Made by a program: the position numbers and the translations under genes
Shown: piece by piece, positions 1 through 8,491 of the stretch
How positions within the stretch are numbered: position 1 is the stretch's first letter
How the letters are laid out: each line of letters starts with the position of its first letter
The notes under the pieces: generated by a model
Databases searched by the model: none
What the model was told of the DNA's origin: nothing
What the model saw: only the letters and a program-made list of their open reading frames with translations
Assembly: GCF_012103215.1 (NCBI RefSeq)
Contig: NZ_JAAVNE010000004.1
Span: 62,001 to 126,000, forward strand
Origin: Falsiroseomonas selenitidurans
GTDB lineage: Bacteria; Pseudomonadota; Alphaproteobacteria; Acetobacterales; Acetobacteraceae
Reading direction: 5' to 3'
DNA: 64,000 nucleotides

Positions 1-72
1 CCCGACCCGCGGGAGCCGCGCTTCATCCAGACCGTGCGCCATCGCGGCTATGTGCTGCGGCCGGGCCCGTGA
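1..72 (+). CDS. OmpR-family response regulator, C-terminal end (partial)
   Basis: Only the last 23 residues are inside the window. They read PDPREPRFIQTVRHRGYVLR plus a short tail, which is the ending of the winged-helix DNA-binding domain of OmpR/PhoB regulators (family pattern RxIxTVRGxGYxL). The stop lies 13 bases before the start of an EnvZ-like kinase, so the two form a classical two-component operon. The receiver domain and the regulated genes lie outside the window, so the signal and target cannot be stated. Confidence 0.85.
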   Translation, partial: PDPREPRFIQTVRHRGYVLRPGP

Positions 73-85
73 GGCGGCCCCCCGG

Positions 86-1429
86 ATGACCGGCCTCGGC
101 CACAGCCTGCGGGCGCTGGTGCCGCGCGGCCTGCTCGGCCGTTCGCTGCTGATCATCCTGCTGCCGCTGCTGATCCTGCAGGGGGTCGCGCTGCAACTTT
201 TCTATGGCGGGCATCTCGATGTCATCTCCCGCCGCCTGGCCGGCGGCGTGGCGGGCGAGATCGGCATGGTCATCGAGATGATGCAGCGCATGCCTGACCC
301 CGCCGACCGCGCCTGGCTGTTCCGCGAATCCGCCTGGCGGCTGGACCTGGCGCTGGCCTTCGAGGCCGGGGCCAATCTGGGCGCGACGCCTGACCGCGCC
401 GCCTCCCTGCCCCTGCTGCCGCTGGAGGACGACCTGGCGCATGCGATGGCGGAGCGGGTGCGGCGGCCCTTCGACGCCGACTGGCAGTCCGACCGCCGCA
501 GCGTGATCATCCGCATCCAGCTGGAGGACGGCGTGCTGCATGTGGAGGCGCCGCGCAAGCGCCTGTTCACCGGCACGCTGTACCTGTTCTTCATCTGGCT
601 GGTCGGGTCGTCCCTGCTGCTGTTCGGCGTCGCCGCGATCTTCATGAAGAACCAGGTGCGCGCCATCCGCCGCCTGGCCGGCGCGGCGGAAGCCTTCGGC
701 CTGGGCCGCGACATCGGGCTGATGAAGCCGGAGGGGGCGGCGGAGGTGCGCCAGGCGGCCAGCGCCTTCAACCGGATGCAGGACCGCATCCGCCGCTTCG
801 TGGCGCAGCGGACGGACATGCTGGCCGGCATCAGCCACGACCTGCGCACGCCGCTGACGCGGATGCGCCTGGCGCTCGCCATGCTGCCGCACCGGGCGGA
901 GGCGGAGGAGGACATCGCGGCGCTCACCGAGGATGTCGAGGAGATGGAGCGCATGGTCGCCTCCTACCTCGCCTTCGCCCGCGGCGAGGCGCAGGAGCAG
1001 ACGCAGCCGACGGACCTTTCCGGCATCGTCCGCGACGTGGCGCAGAAGGCGCGGCGCGATGGGGCGGAGGTGGCGGTGGAGGCGCCGGCGGCGCTGCTGC
1101 TGCCGCTGCGCCCGGATGCGTTGCGGCGCTGCCTGGCCAATCTGCTGGACAATGCCCGCAAGCACGCCCGGCGCATCGCGGTTGCCGTGGCGGAGATTCC
1201 GCGCGGCGAGGCCGGCGCCTGGGCGCAGGTGACGGTGGATGACGACGGCCCGGGCATCCCCGCGGCACAGCGGGAAGAGGCCTTCCGCCCCTTCGCCACG
1301 CTGACCGCGGGCGGCACCGGGCTGGGCCTGGCGATCGCGCGGGATATTGCGCGCGCGCATGGCGGCGACATCGTGCTGGAGGACAGCCCGCTGGGCGGGC
1401 TCCGGGCCAGGGTGCGCCTGCCGGTCTAG
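86..1429 (+). CDS. EnvZ-like sensor histidine kinase
   Basis: A 447-residue inner-membrane kinase partnered with the preceding OmpR-type regulator. The first membrane segment spans roughly residues 15-38 and a periplasmic sensor stretch runs to about 165. A second segment (YLFFIWLVGSSLLLFGVAA) is followed by a HAMP linker. The H-box LAGISHDLRTPLTRMR has the phospho-accepting His at residue 251. The N-box (NLLDNARKHA), G1 box (DDDGPGIP) and G2 box (GTGLGLAI) of the ATPase domain follow. I chose the ATG at 86 because an upstream in-frame ATG lies inside the regulator gene. The TAG stop is the first triplet of a dispersed repeat. The ligand is unknown; EnvZ/RisS-type is a fold-level call only. 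Confidence 0.92.
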   Translation: MTGLGHSLRALVPRGLLGRSLLIILLPLLILQGVALQLFYGGHLDVISRRLAGGVAGEIGMVIEMMQRMPDPADRAWLFRESAWRLDLALAFEAGANLGATPDRAASLPLLPLEDDLAHAMAERVRRPFDADWQSDRRSVIIRIQLEDGVLHVEAPRKRLFTGTLYLFFIWLVGSSLLLFGVAAIFMKNQVRAIRRLAGAAEAFGLGRDIGLMKPEGAAEVRQAASAFNRMQDRIRRFVAQRTDMLAGISHDLRTPLTRMRLALAMLPHRAEAEEDIAALTEDVEEMERMVASYLAFARGEAQEQTQPTDLSGIVRDVAQKARRDGAEVAVEAPAALLLPLRPDALRRCLANLLDNARKHARRIAVAVAEIPRGEAGAWAQVTVDDDGPGIPAAQREEAFRPFATLTAGGTGLGLAIARDIARAHGGDIVLEDSPLGGLRARVRLPV

Positions 1430-1532
1430 AGCCGTTTCACCGCCAGCGAAGACGGTGAAACGGCTCCAGCTCATTGTTTCGACGCATTTTCCGACTGGCC
1501 TTGCGAAGCCGCAAGGCTTGAAAACGCCCTAG
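1427..1532 (+). repeat. ~105-bp dispersed two-hairpin element, copy A
   Basis: It begins TAGAGCCG and holds two stem-loops. The first has 12-bp arms (GCCGTTTCACCG at 1431-1442, its complement at 1453-1464). The second has 8-bp arms (GCCTTGCG at 1498-1505, CGCAAGGC at 1510-1517). Near-identical copies occur at 35966-36071 (same orientation) and 11051-11155 (inverted). The leading TAG is the stop codon of the upstream kinase. Its position between converging genes fits a terminator-like role, but that is inference. Confidence 0.85.
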
Positions 1533-1542
1533 GGTACGCTGA

Positions 1543-1564
1543 GTCCAGATGGGATCATCCGGAC
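1543..1564. repeat. 22-bp imperfect palindrome, copy 1
   Basis: Halves GTCCAGATGGG and ATCATCCGGAC read as an imperfect inverted repeat. Related 22-bp sites occur at 9537-9558 and 11167-11188, giving the shared pattern GTnCrGATGGgAT followed by nrTCYGRAC. This copy sits 10 bases past the end of the large repeat. Function unknown; it could be part of a longer repeat unit or a protein-binding site. Confidence 0.6.
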
Positions 1565-1600
1565 GCAGCTTGTGCGCTTGCGGCCGGCAGCGACAGGTTT

Positions 1601-1627
1601 GCCCCTTCCCCCTGGCGGGAAAGGGGC
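1601..1627 (-). terminator. GC-rich hairpin after the phasin gene
   Basis: GCCCCTTCCC and GGGAAAGGGGC can pair around a short loop (one bulge), 9 bases beyond the stop of the leftward phasin gene. There is no U-run on either side, so it is not a textbook intrinsic terminator; a termination or 3'-stability role is only plausible. Confidence 0.3.
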
Positions 1628-1635
1628 GTCAGGAA

Positions 1636-2070
1636 TCAGCCGCCCTGCTGCTTGGCCACCAGGGTCTTCACCTCGTCCATCGCCTCGGTGAAGCGCTTGT
1701 TCAGCACGGACAGCGCCTCGGAGTTGGAGGTCTGGATCAGGTCGGCCACCTCCTTCATGTTGGCGACCGCCCGCTCATAGGCCGACTTCAGGAGTTCCGC
1801 CTGGCGCGCGGCGCGGGCCTGCGGGCTCTCCGTGCCGGACATCATGCGGATCGCATCCGTCATCTCCGCCATCGAGGCCTGCAGGATCTCCATATGGCGG
1901 CGGGCGACGGCCTGCGCGCCTTCCAGCGCCACGCGGTTGGCGTGGGACAGGGCTTCCAGGTTGCGGCGCTGGGCCTCGGCCAGGCCGCCCATGTCCGGCA
2001 TCGCCGGCATGCGGAACTCGGACAGCATGCGCATCATCTCGTCGGGCTTCATGCCAAAGCGGTCGGACAT
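1636..2070 (-). CDS. Phasin family protein
   Basis: A 144-residue, almost wholly helical protein of the phasin family, which coats polyhydroxyalkanoate granules and limits their coalescence. The sequence shows a Met-rich N-terminus (MKPDEMMRMLSEFRMPAMPDM). Long amphipathic helices follow, with the conserved stretch AQRRNLEALSHANRVALEGAQAV seen in type-2 phasins. There is no signal peptide or membrane segment. Length is normal for the family. It is transcribed alone with a 150-bp upstream gap. No PHA synthase is in the window, so a granule role rests on family knowledge. Confidence 0.88.
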   Translation of the reverse strand: MSDRFGMKPDEMMRMLSEFRMPAMPDMGGLAEAQRRNLEALSHANRVALEGAQAVARRHMEILQASMAEMTDAIRMMSGTESPQARAARQAELLKSAYERAVANMKEVADLIQTSNSEALSVLNKRFTEAMDEVKTLVAKQQGG

Positions 2071-2220
2071 CGCGGCGGGCTCCTGATGGCTCGGGGGCGT
2101 TCTGAACCGCCCGGTCTATAGCCGAGGGATCCGGTGGGTAGAAGCAGTGCCTTACCGCACTGCACAAAAAATCCGCGAACTGCCCAGGACCCTGTCATGC
2201 AGGATGGAACCTGGCGCGAA

Positions 2221-2832
2221 TCAGGCCTCCGGCGGCGGGGGCGCCAGGTCCCCGGGGCCGAGGCGCAGGCTGCGCGCGGTCTGTTCAGCCCGGTCCAGCG
2301 CCCGGTCCAGCGCCGCCATGGTGGGACCCATGTCGGCGGTCTCATCCTTCTCCCAGGCGCGGATGGTCATCAGCCAGACGCCGACGAGGCCGGCGGCGCG
2401 CGCAGCACCGGCCGGGCCGCTGGAATCGAGCTCCGCCGCGTCCAGCATCCGCGCCATGCTGCGCTGCAGGATGGGCGCCAGCGCCATGGCGAGCACGCCG
2501 TCGCGGCGCATGTCGGCGATCAGCCGCAGCATCCCCGCCCGGTGCGCCAGCAGCGCATCCACCCCGCGCATCAGCACGTCGAACACCCGGTCGCGCGGCG
2601 TGCCGCCCTGGCCCGGCACGGTGCCGGCGGCGACGGTGGCGGCCACCTGGTCCGCATGCAGCCGCAGCAGGTCGAAGCGGGAGGGGAAGCGGCGCACCAG
2701 TTCGGCCGGCGTCAGCCCCGCCCCGGCCGCCTGCAGCCGCGATGGCGAGACCCCGCGCCAGCCCTCGGTGGCGATCACCGTGAACAGCGCGTCCAGCAGC
2801 CTGGCATCGTCGGGAGCATCCATGCCCTTCAT
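2221..2832 (-). CDS. TetR-like transcriptional regulator
   Basis: About 203 residues, starting MKGMDAPDDARLLDALF (ATG 2832; an alternative ATG at 2823). The N-terminal helix-turn-helix region (LLDALFTVIATEGWRGVSPSRLQAAGAGLTP, written here in two runs: LLDALFTVIATEGWRG and VSPSRLQAAGAGLTP) matches the TetR three-helix pattern. An all-alpha C-terminal ligand domain follows. A longer reading would overlap proC, so the shorter start is preferred. It follows proC by 43 bases on the same strand and may be cotranscribed. The similarity also fits COQ9-type proteins, which share the TetR fold. Ligand and targets are unknown. Confidence 0.7.
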   Translation of the reverse strand: MKGMDAPDDARLLDALFTVIATEGWRGVSPSRLQAAGAGLTPAELVRRFPSRFDLLRLHADQVAATVAAGTVPGQGGTPRDRVFDVLMRGVDALLAHRAGMLRLIADMRRDGVLAMALAPILQRSMARMLDAAELDSSGPAGAARAAGLVGVWLMTIRAWEKDETADMGPTMAALDRALDRAEQTARSLRLGPGDLAPPPPEA

Positions 2833-2875
2833 GGTGGGGGCGAAGGGGCCGGACGCCAATGGGGAATGCGCGAAA

Positions 2876-3676
2876 TCAGCCGGCCAGTTCCCGCGACCGT
2901 TCGGTGGCGGCGGCAATGGCGCGGGAGATGGCATCCGGCCAGGCGGCCTGCTCCATCAGCACCGCCAGCGCCCGTTCCGTGGTGCCCTTCGGGCTGGTGA
3001 CGTTGCGGCGCAGCTGCGCCGCATCCTCGGCGCTCGCGGCCAGCAGGGCGCCGGAGCCGGCGACGGTGGCGCGGGCCATGCGGCGGGCAAGGTCGGCGGG
3101 AATGCCCTGTTCCACCGCCGCGGCCTCCAGCAGCTCCGCCAGCAGGAAGACATAGGCCGGGCCACCGCCAGATACCGCGGTCACGGGGTCCAGCAGCTTT
3201 TCCTCCGCCACCCAGTCCACCGCCCCGGTTGCCGCCAGCAGCGTGTCGGCCAGCGCGCGCTGGCCCTCGGCCACGCCGGGGCCGGCGAAGGCCACGGTGA
3301 AGCCCTGGCGCACCGCCGCGGGCGTGTTCGGCATGGCGCGGACCACCGCGGCGCCCGGCCCCAGCAGGCCCTGCATGAAGCCGACGGTCTTACCCGCCAT
3401 GATCGAGACGAACACGGCCTGCCCGGCGAAGCGCGCATAGGCGGGCAGGCTGGCCGGCGCTTCCTGTGGCTTGGTGGCCAGCACCACCGCGGCGGGGGCG
3501 AAGCCCTGCGGAATCTCGGCCGCGTCGCGCAGCAGCGTCGCGCCGGCGATCGGGCTGGGCGCGTGCGGGTCCACCACCAGCACCTGGGACAGGCCGCGTT
3601 CGCGCCAGCCGGCCAGCATGGCGCCGCCCATCTTGCCGCAGCCGATGAGCAACAGGTCGGGAAGGGTGTCGGTCAT
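2876..3676 (-). CDS. proC: Pyrroline-5-carboxylate reductase
   Basis: Catalyses the last step of proline synthesis, NAD(P)H-dependent reduction of 1-pyrroline-5-carboxylate. The 266-residue cytosolic protein opens MTDTLPDLLLIGCGKMGGA, whose GCGKMGGA at residues 12-19 is the Rossmann dinucleotide loop of ProC. The family signature near the C-terminal half reads AVSGGGPAYVFLLAELLEAA. Residues AMPNTPAAVRQG form the substrate-side loop. Start ATG 3676 is chosen because it places the Rossmann strand at the usual distance; longer starts add an unconserved tail. It lies between ybjN and the TetR gene on the same strand. Confidence 0.95.
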   Translation of the reverse strand: MTDTLPDLLLIGCGKMGGAMLAGWRERGLSQVLVVDPHAPSPIAGATLLRDAAEIPQGFAPAAVVLATKPQEAPASLPAYARFAGQAVFVSIMAGKTVGFMQGLLGPGAAVVRAMPNTPAAVRQGFTVAFAGPGVAEGQRALADTLLAATGAVDWVAEEKLLDPVTAVSGGGPAYVFLLAELLEAAAVEQGIPADLARRMARATVAGSGALLAASAEDAAQLRRNVTSPKGTTERALAVLMEQAAWPDAISRAIAAATERSRELAG

Positions 3677-3810
3677 GGCGCCGAGCCTCGCCTTCATGAC
3701 CCGTCTTGGCAAGCCGCCGCCACAACCGGCCGAACCGGCGGGCGACGCCCTTCCTTCTCACCGGGCCCAGCCTGGGGATGCGGCGCCTGCGGGCCGCGAT
3801 CCCCGGGCGA

Positions 3811-4317
3811 TCAGGCCTCGCCGACGCAGTCCAGCATCGCCGCCTGCAGCGCCTCGGCCGGCGGCTTGCCGCCCCAGAGCACGAATTGGAAGGCGGGGAA
3901 GAAGCGCTCGCATTCAGTGATGGCGATGTCCACCATGTCCTCGAGGCTTTCCGCCGAGGCGCCCGGGGCGCCGCGCAGCAGCACGGCATGGCGGAACACC
4001 GGCACGCCATCGTCGCTGTCCAGGCCGAAATGGCCGATCCACAGCTTCTCATTGGCCAGGGCCAGCAGTTCGAACAGCCGCTCCCGCTTTCCGGCCGGCA
4101 CCTTCAGGTCGAAGGTGCAGGAGAAGTGCATGGCACTGATTTCGTGCGACCAGGAGAAGTACAGGCCGTAATCGCACCATTTGCCCGGCGCCTCGGCCGC
4201 CATCTCGCTGTCGGAGCGGCGATCGAAGGCCCATTCATTGGCCGTGACGATCTGTTCCAGCACATCGAGGGGGTTCGCGGACCGGTCGCGTTCCTCGTAT
4301 CCGACATAAGCGGACAT
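3811..4317 (-). CDS. YbjN-domain protein
   Basis: 168 residues of the YbjN family, whose members resemble type III secretion chaperones in fold and affect motility and stress in enterics. The exact role is unknown. Visible family features are the N-terminal NPLDVLEQIVTANEWAFDRR block, the central YGLYFSWSHEISAMHFSCTF strand pair, and the C-terminal GGKPPAEALQAAML helix. It has a very strong ribosome-binding site (GGAGG) just before ATG 4317. It precedes proC on the same strand, with a 134-base gap, an arrangement common in alphaproteobacteria. Confidence 0.85.
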   Translation of the reverse strand: MSAYVGYEERDRSANPLDVLEQIVTANEWAFDRRSDSEMAAEAPGKWCDYGLYFSWSHEISAMHFSCTFDLKVPAGKRERLFELLALANEKLWIGHFGLDSDDGVPVFRHAVLLRGAPGASAESLEDMVDIAITECERFFPAFQFVLWGGKPPAEALQAAMLDCVGEA

Positions 4318-4463
4318 CGCGGCACCTCCTTCGCCCGTTCAGGGGGTTGCCCCCGCGCCTTGGGGGGGACCCACCCGAATCACCACAAGGGGTAGACTAC
4401 GCAGGTGCGAAACAGCACCGCAAGCACCGCTTGGAGACGCAGCAGCGCGCTGCCCGTGGCGGC

Positions 4464-4847
4464 TCAGGCCGCGCCTTCGTCCAGCCCGGCAAGTGGCGGG
4501 GACTCCACGGGTGCCGCTTCGGCCGGCGCCGCCAGCTTCGATTCCAGCGCCGCGACCCGCGCCTCCAGCGCCTCCGCCTGCTCGCGCGCCCGGCGTGCGA
4601 CTTCCAGCGCCGCGTCCAGATCCTCGCGCCGCACCAGATCGAAGCGCTGGATCATCGCCTCCAGCTGCGCGCGGCCCATCGCCTCCGCCTCCGCCCGCGC
4701 GCCAGCGAGGACCGAGAAGGCGCCGCCGGCCATGCCGGCCAGATCGTCGAACAGCCCGCGCTTCGGCCCCGGACCACCCGCGCCACCCCCGGCGCCACCA
4801 CCGCTGCCCGGCCCGCCGCCACCGCCCTGTCCCGTCTCGCTGCCCAT
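4464..4847 (-). CDS. ubiK: UbiK-type ubiquinone accessory factor (BMFP protein)
   Basis: 127 residues. Residues ~7-30 are a Gly-rich linker, followed by the BMFP domain (GLFDDLAGMAGGAFSVLAG, then the RREDLDAALEVARRAREQ segment) and a C-terminal coiled coil (EQAEALEARVAALESKL). UbiK/YqiC proteins trimerise through this coiled coil and bind lipid and the UbiJ/Ubi complex in aerobic ubiquinone synthesis. The Gly-rich head is longer than in enteric UbiK. It is divergent from hldD across 103 bases. Start ATG 4847 leaves the domain complete without a long unconserved extension. Confidence 0.85.
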   Translation of the reverse strand: MGSETGQGGGGGPGSGGGAGGGAGGPGPKRGLFDDLAGMAGGAFSVLAGARAEAEAMGRAQLEAMIQRFDLVRREDLDAALEVARRAREQAEALEARVAALESKLAAPAEAAPVESPPLAGLDEGAA

Positions 4848-4950
4848 GTGCGCTCCTGCCGATCCGCCCGCGCCTTGTCCGGCGCCGAGCCTGCGTCCTA
4901 TACCCCGCCCGCGGCCAGATAGGCGCCGCGAAGCTGGGGAACAACCGCCG

Positions 4951-5931
4951 ATGTATGTCGTCACGGGCGGCGCCGGTTTCATCGGCTCCAACCTGGTCGC
5001 CGCACTCTGTGACCGGGGGGCGGAGGTTCTGGTGGTGGACCGGCTGCGCGACGGCGTGAAGTGGCGCAACCTGGCCAAGCACGGCATCGCCGGCATCCTG
5101 CCGCCGGAAGCCCTGCCCGGCTTCTGGGCGGCGGATCCGCCGGTGACGGCCGTGCTGCATCTCGGCGCCATCAGCGCCACCACGGCCACCGATGGCGACC
5201 TGGTGGCGCAGACCAACCTGATGCTGTCGCTGGACCTCTGGGCGGAATGCGCCCGGCGCGGCGTGCCCTTCCTCTATGCCTCCTCCGCCGCCACCTATGG
5301 CGATGGCGCGTTGGGCTTCGCCGATGATGAAAACCCGGCGGCGCTGGCGGCGCTACGGCCGCTGAACCTCTATGGCTGGTCAAAGCTGGCCTTCGACCGG
5401 CGGGTGGCGGACATGCTGGCGCGCGGCCGCCCGGCACCGCCGCAATGGGCGGGGCTGCGCTTCTTCAACGTCTATGGCCCGAACGAGGCGCATAAGGGCC
5501 GCATGGCCAGCGTGGTGTTCCACAAATTCCACGAGGTGGCGCGCGGCGAGCCCGCCCGGCTGTTCCGCTCGGACCGGCCGGACTACGCCGATGGCGCGCA
5601 GAGGCGCGACTTCGTGCATGTGGAGGATTGCGTCGCCGCCATGCTGTGGCTGCTGGACAACCCGCGGGTCTCCGGCCTGTTCAACATCGGCTCCGGCACC
5701 GCGCGCAGCTTCCTCGACCTGGTGCGGGCGCTATTCGCCGGGCTCGGCCAGAACGACCGCATCGACTTCATCGACATGCCGCCGGACCTGCGCGGCAAAT
5801 ACCAGTACTTCACCGAGGCCCCGATGGCGAAGCTGCGCGCGGCGGGCTACGACCGGCCGGCCACGACGCTGGAGGACGGCGTCGGCCGCTATGTGCGGGA
5901 CTTCCTGCTGAACCCCGACCCGCACCGGTGA
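4951..5931 (+). CDS. hldD: ADP-L-glycero-D-manno-heptose 6-epimerase
   Basis: Extended short-chain dehydrogenase of 326 residues that epimerises ADP-D,D-heptose to ADP-L,D-heptose for the LPS inner core. TGGAGFIGSN at residues 5-14 binds the nucleotide. YASSAATYGDG and LYGWSKL supply the Ser/Tyr-x3-Lys catalytic set. GLRFFNVYGPNEAHKGRMAS is the HldD-specific substrate loop, followed by RDFVHVEDC. The start MYVVTGGAGF is preceded by a GGGG-containing ribosome-binding site. Its stop overlaps the lgt start (TGATG), suggesting coupled translation. Presence of this gene implies a heptose-containing LPS core. Confidence 0.93.
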   Translation: MYVVTGGAGFIGSNLVAALCDRGAEVLVVDRLRDGVKWRNLAKHGIAGILPPEALPGFWAADPPVTAVLHLGAISATTATDGDLVAQTNLMLSLDLWAECARRGVPFLYASSAATYGDGALGFADDENPAALAALRPLNLYGWSKLAFDRRVADMLARGRPAPPQWAGLRFFNVYGPNEAHKGRMASVVFHKFHEVARGEPARLFRSDRPDYADGAQRRDFVHVEDCVAAMLWLLDNPRVSGLFNIGSGTARSFLDLVRALFAGLGQNDRIDFIDMPPDLRGKYQYFTEAPMAKLRAAGYDRPATTLEDGVGRYVRDFLLNPDPHR

Positions 5932-6725
5932 TGCCGATGTTCGCGATTGCCTTCCCCGCCATCGACCCGGTGCTGGTGCAGATCGGGCCCTTCGCGCTGC
6001 GCTGGTACGCGCTGGCCTATATCGCCGGCATCGTGCTGGGTTGGATGCTGGCGCGCCGCATGGTGGCGCTGGCGCCGGTGGCGGCCACGCGGGAACAGCT
6101 GGACGATTTCGTCACCTGGGCGACGCTCGGCATCATCCTCGGCGGGCGGCTGGGTTACGTGCTGTTCTACCGCCCCGGCTACTACATCACCGCACCGTGG
6201 GAGGCCGCCTATGTGTGGCAGGGCGGCATGTCCTTCCATGGCGGCATGCTGGGCGTGATCCTGGCCGCGCTGTGGTTCTGCCGCCGGCAATCCATCCCGG
6301 CACTGCGCTTCGGCGACCGGTTGGCGGGGGTGGTGCCGATCGGGCTGGGCTTCGGGCGGCTGGCCAATTTCATCAATGGCGAGCTGTGGGGGCGCGTCTC
6401 AGACGCGCCCTGGGCGATGGTCTTCCCCACCGGCGGGCCGGAGCCGCGCCACCCTAGCCAGCTGTACCAGGCGGCGATGGAGGGCGTGCTCCTGTTCATC
6501 CTGCTGCAGGTGCTGGTCCGCATCCCGGCGATCCGCGCGCGGGAGGGCTTCGTCACCGGCGCCTTCCTGGCCGGCTATGCAGTGGCGCGCATGGTGGGGG
6601 AGGTGTTCCGCCAGCCGGATGCGCATCTCGGCTTTCTGTTCGCCGGCATCACCATGGGGCAGTTGCTGTCCGTGCCCATGCTGGCGGTGGGTGCGGTGCT
6701 GATGCTGCGGGCCAGGCCCGCCTGA
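5931..6725 (+). CDS. lgt: Prolipoprotein diacylglyceryl transferase
   Basis: Inner-membrane enzyme that transfers diacylglycerol from phosphatidylglycerol to the lipobox Cys of prolipoproteins. The 264-residue protein has about seven membrane segments. SFHGGMLG carries His103, and GFGRLANFINGELWGR carries Arg143, the same numbers as the essential residues of E. coli Lgt. RHPSQLYQAAMEG is the periplasmic-loop signature. The start overlaps the hldD stop and its stop overlaps the midA start, both as TGATG. Two predicted lipoproteins lie within 8 kb. Confidence 0.95.
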   Translation: MPMFAIAFPAIDPVLVQIGPFALRWYALAYIAGIVLGWMLARRMVALAPVAATREQLDDFVTWATLGIILGGRLGYVLFYRPGYYITAPWEAAYVWQGGMSFHGGMLGVILAALWFCRRQSIPALRFGDRLAGVVPIGLGFGRLANFINGELWGRVSDAPWAMVFPTGGPEPRHPSQLYQAAMEGVLLFILLQVLVRIPAIRAREGFVTGAFLAGYAVARMVGEVFRQPDAHLGFLFAGITMGQLLSVPMLAVGAVLMLRARPA

Positions 6726-7720
6726 TGGCGGAGCGGCTGGACCGCTTCATGGCGCGGGCGGTCGCCGCCTATTACGCCCGGCCCGCCACCCCCTTCGGCC
6801 GCGCCGGGGATTTCACCACGGCGCCCGAGATCTCCCAGGCCTTCGGCGAGGTGCTGGGCGCCTGGTGCGCCATCGTCTGGCAGGCGATGGGCCGGCCCGA
6901 TCCGGTGCTGCTGGTGGAAGCCGGCCCCGGGCGCGGCACGTTGATGGCCGATGCGCTGCGCGCCCTGGGGCAGGTGGCGCCGGATTGCCGCGCGGCGCTG
7001 CGGCTGCACCTGGTGGAGACCTCCCCTGCCCTGCGCCAGGCGCAGCAGCGCGCGCTGGGCGATGCCGTCACCGCCTGGCATGACGGGCTGGAAACCCTGC
7101 CGCCCGGCCCGATGCTGCTGCTGGGCAACGAGTTCCTGGACGCGCTGCCGATCCGCCAATTCGTCGGCCGCGGCGGCGCCTGGCTGGAGCGCCATGTGGC
7201 GGAGGGCGGCTTCGTCGAACGCCCGGCGGCGGACCCGCCCCCCCTGCCCGCCCCGGAAGCCGCGGTGCGGGAGGTGGGGGAGGCCGCGCAGGCGCTTGTC
7301 GCCGCTCTGGCCGGGCGGCTTGCGGCGCAGGGCGGCGCGGCGCTTTTCCTGGACTACGGGCCGGCCGAATCCGGCTTCGGCGAAAGCCTGCAGGCGGTGC
7401 GCGGCCAGGCGACGGGGCTGGACCCGCTGGCCGATCCGGGCAGCGCCGACCTGACGGCGCATGTCGATTTCGCGGCGCTGGCGCAGGTGGCGCGGGCGGC
7501 CGGGGCGGCGGTGGCCGGGCCGCTGCCGCAGGGGTTGTTCCTGCAAAGGCTGGGCCTGATGACCCGCGCCGCGCAGCTGGCCCAGGCCCGGCCGCGCCTG
7601 GCCGGGGAGATCCTGTCGGGGGCGGAGCGGCTGGTGGCGGCGGAAGGCATGGGCCGGCTGTTCAAGGCGCTGGCCGTCTGCGACCCTGCCCTGCCCACCC
7701 TGCCCGGATTCGAATCGTGA
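6725..7720 (+). CDS. MidA/NDUFAF7-family SAM-dependent methyltransferase
   Basis: 331 residues. NDUFAF7/MidA dimethylates an arginine of the NDUFS2/NuoD subunit during complex I assembly; that role is family knowledge. Visible marks are GDFTTAPEISQAFGEVLGAW near residue 28, the SAM-binding VEAGPGRGTLMADALRAL, the GNEFLDALPIRQF motif and LFLDYGPAESG. The N-terminus is shorter than usual, lacking most of the GPIxVAxYM helix, though part of it (LDRFMARAVAAYYARP) remains. Coupled to lgt by TGATG and to pgeF by a GTGA overlap. lgt-midA-pgeF is a recurrent alphaproteobacterial order. Confidence 0.88.
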   Translation: MAERLDRFMARAVAAYYARPATPFGRAGDFTTAPEISQAFGEVLGAWCAIVWQAMGRPDPVLLVEAGPGRGTLMADALRALGQVAPDCRAALRLHLVETSPALRQAQQRALGDAVTAWHDGLETLPPGPMLLLGNEFLDALPIRQFVGRGGAWLERHVAEGGFVERPAADPPPLPAPEAAVREVGEAAQALVAALAGRLAAQGGAALFLDYGPAESGFGESLQAVRGQATGLDPLADPGSADLTAHVDFAALAQVARAAGAAVAGPLPQGLFLQRLGLMTRAAQLAQARPRLAGEILSGAERLVAAEGMGRLFKALAVCDPALPTLPGFES

Positions 7721-8487
7721 TCTCCCCCGGCTTCCTCGCCGCCGGCCTGCCGGTGCCGCATGGCTTCTTCACCCGTGAGGGCGGCGTCTCCGAAGGCCCC
7801 TATGCCGCACTGAACTGTTCGCTCTCGGGCCAGGACGACCCGGGCCGGGTGCGCGCCAACCGTGCTGCCTGCGCCCGGGTGCTGGGCGTGGCGCCGGGGG
7901 CGCTGCTGGGCCTGGTGCAGGTGCATGGCACGGCCGTGGCCGATGCGCGCACCCCCTGGACCGAGGCGGCGCGGCCCACCGCCGATGCGCTGGTGACGGA
8001 CCGCCCCGGCCAGGCGCTGGGCGTCCTCACGGCGGATTGCGCACCGGTGCTGTTCGCGGATGCCAGGGCGGGCGTCATCGGCGCCGCCCATGCCGGCTGG
8101 CGCGGCGCGGTGGCCGGCGTGCTGGAGGCAACGCTGGAGGCGATGGAGGCGCTGGGTGCCCGCCGGGCGGACATCGCCGCCACCGTCGGCCCCTGCATCG
8201 GCCAGGACAGCTACGAGGTGGGGCCGGACCTGCGCGAGGCGGTGCTGACCCGCGCCGCGGCCGATGCGCGCTTCTTCGGCCCCGGCCAGCGGCCGGACCG
8301 CTGGCAGTTCGACCTGGCCGGCTACTGCCTGGCCCGGCTGCGGGAAGCCGGCACCGGCGCCCCTGCGGCGCTGTTCCAGGACACGCTGGCGCAGGAAAGC
8401 CGCTTCTTCAGCCATCGCCGGCGGACCCTGGCTGGCGGCGGGCCGCTGGGCCACCAGCTATCGGCCATTGCCCTGCCGCCGGGATGA
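7717..8487 (+). CDS. pgeF: Laccase-domain purine nucleoside phosphorylase (PgeF/YfiH)
   Basis: 256 residues of the YlmD/YfiH multicopper-oxidase-like fold, now known to phosphorolyse adenosine and other nucleosides; earlier annotated as polyphenol oxidase. Metal-site motifs are seen: LVQVHGTAV, LTADCAPVLFADA, AAHAGWRGAVAG and VGPCIGQDSYEVG, carrying the conserved His-Cys-His set. SRFFSHRR near the C-terminus is typical. The start is a GTG whose last two bases open the TGA stop of midA. Peptidoglycan-editing activity has also been proposed for the family. Confidence 0.9.
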   Translation: MISPGFLAAGLPVPHGFFTREGGVSEGPYAALNCSLSGQDDPGRVRANRAACARVLGVAPGALLGLVQVHGTAVADARTPWTEAARPTADALVTDRPGQALGVLTADCAPVLFADARAGVIGAAHAGWRGAVAGVLEATLEAMEALGARRADIAATVGPCIGQDSYEVGPDLREAVLTRAAADARFFGPGQRPDRWQFDLAGYCLARLREAGTGAPAALFQDTLAQESRFFSHRRRTLAGGGPLGHQLSAIALPPG

Positions 8488-8491
8488 GCCC

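Noticed and set aside
2071..2220. Possible PhaR-type repressor site upstream of the phasin gene (TGCACTGCACA-like run around 2153)
   Set aside because: Only a partial TGC-rich stretch; no clear full palindrome and no PhaR gene in the window, so it is not reported as a feature.
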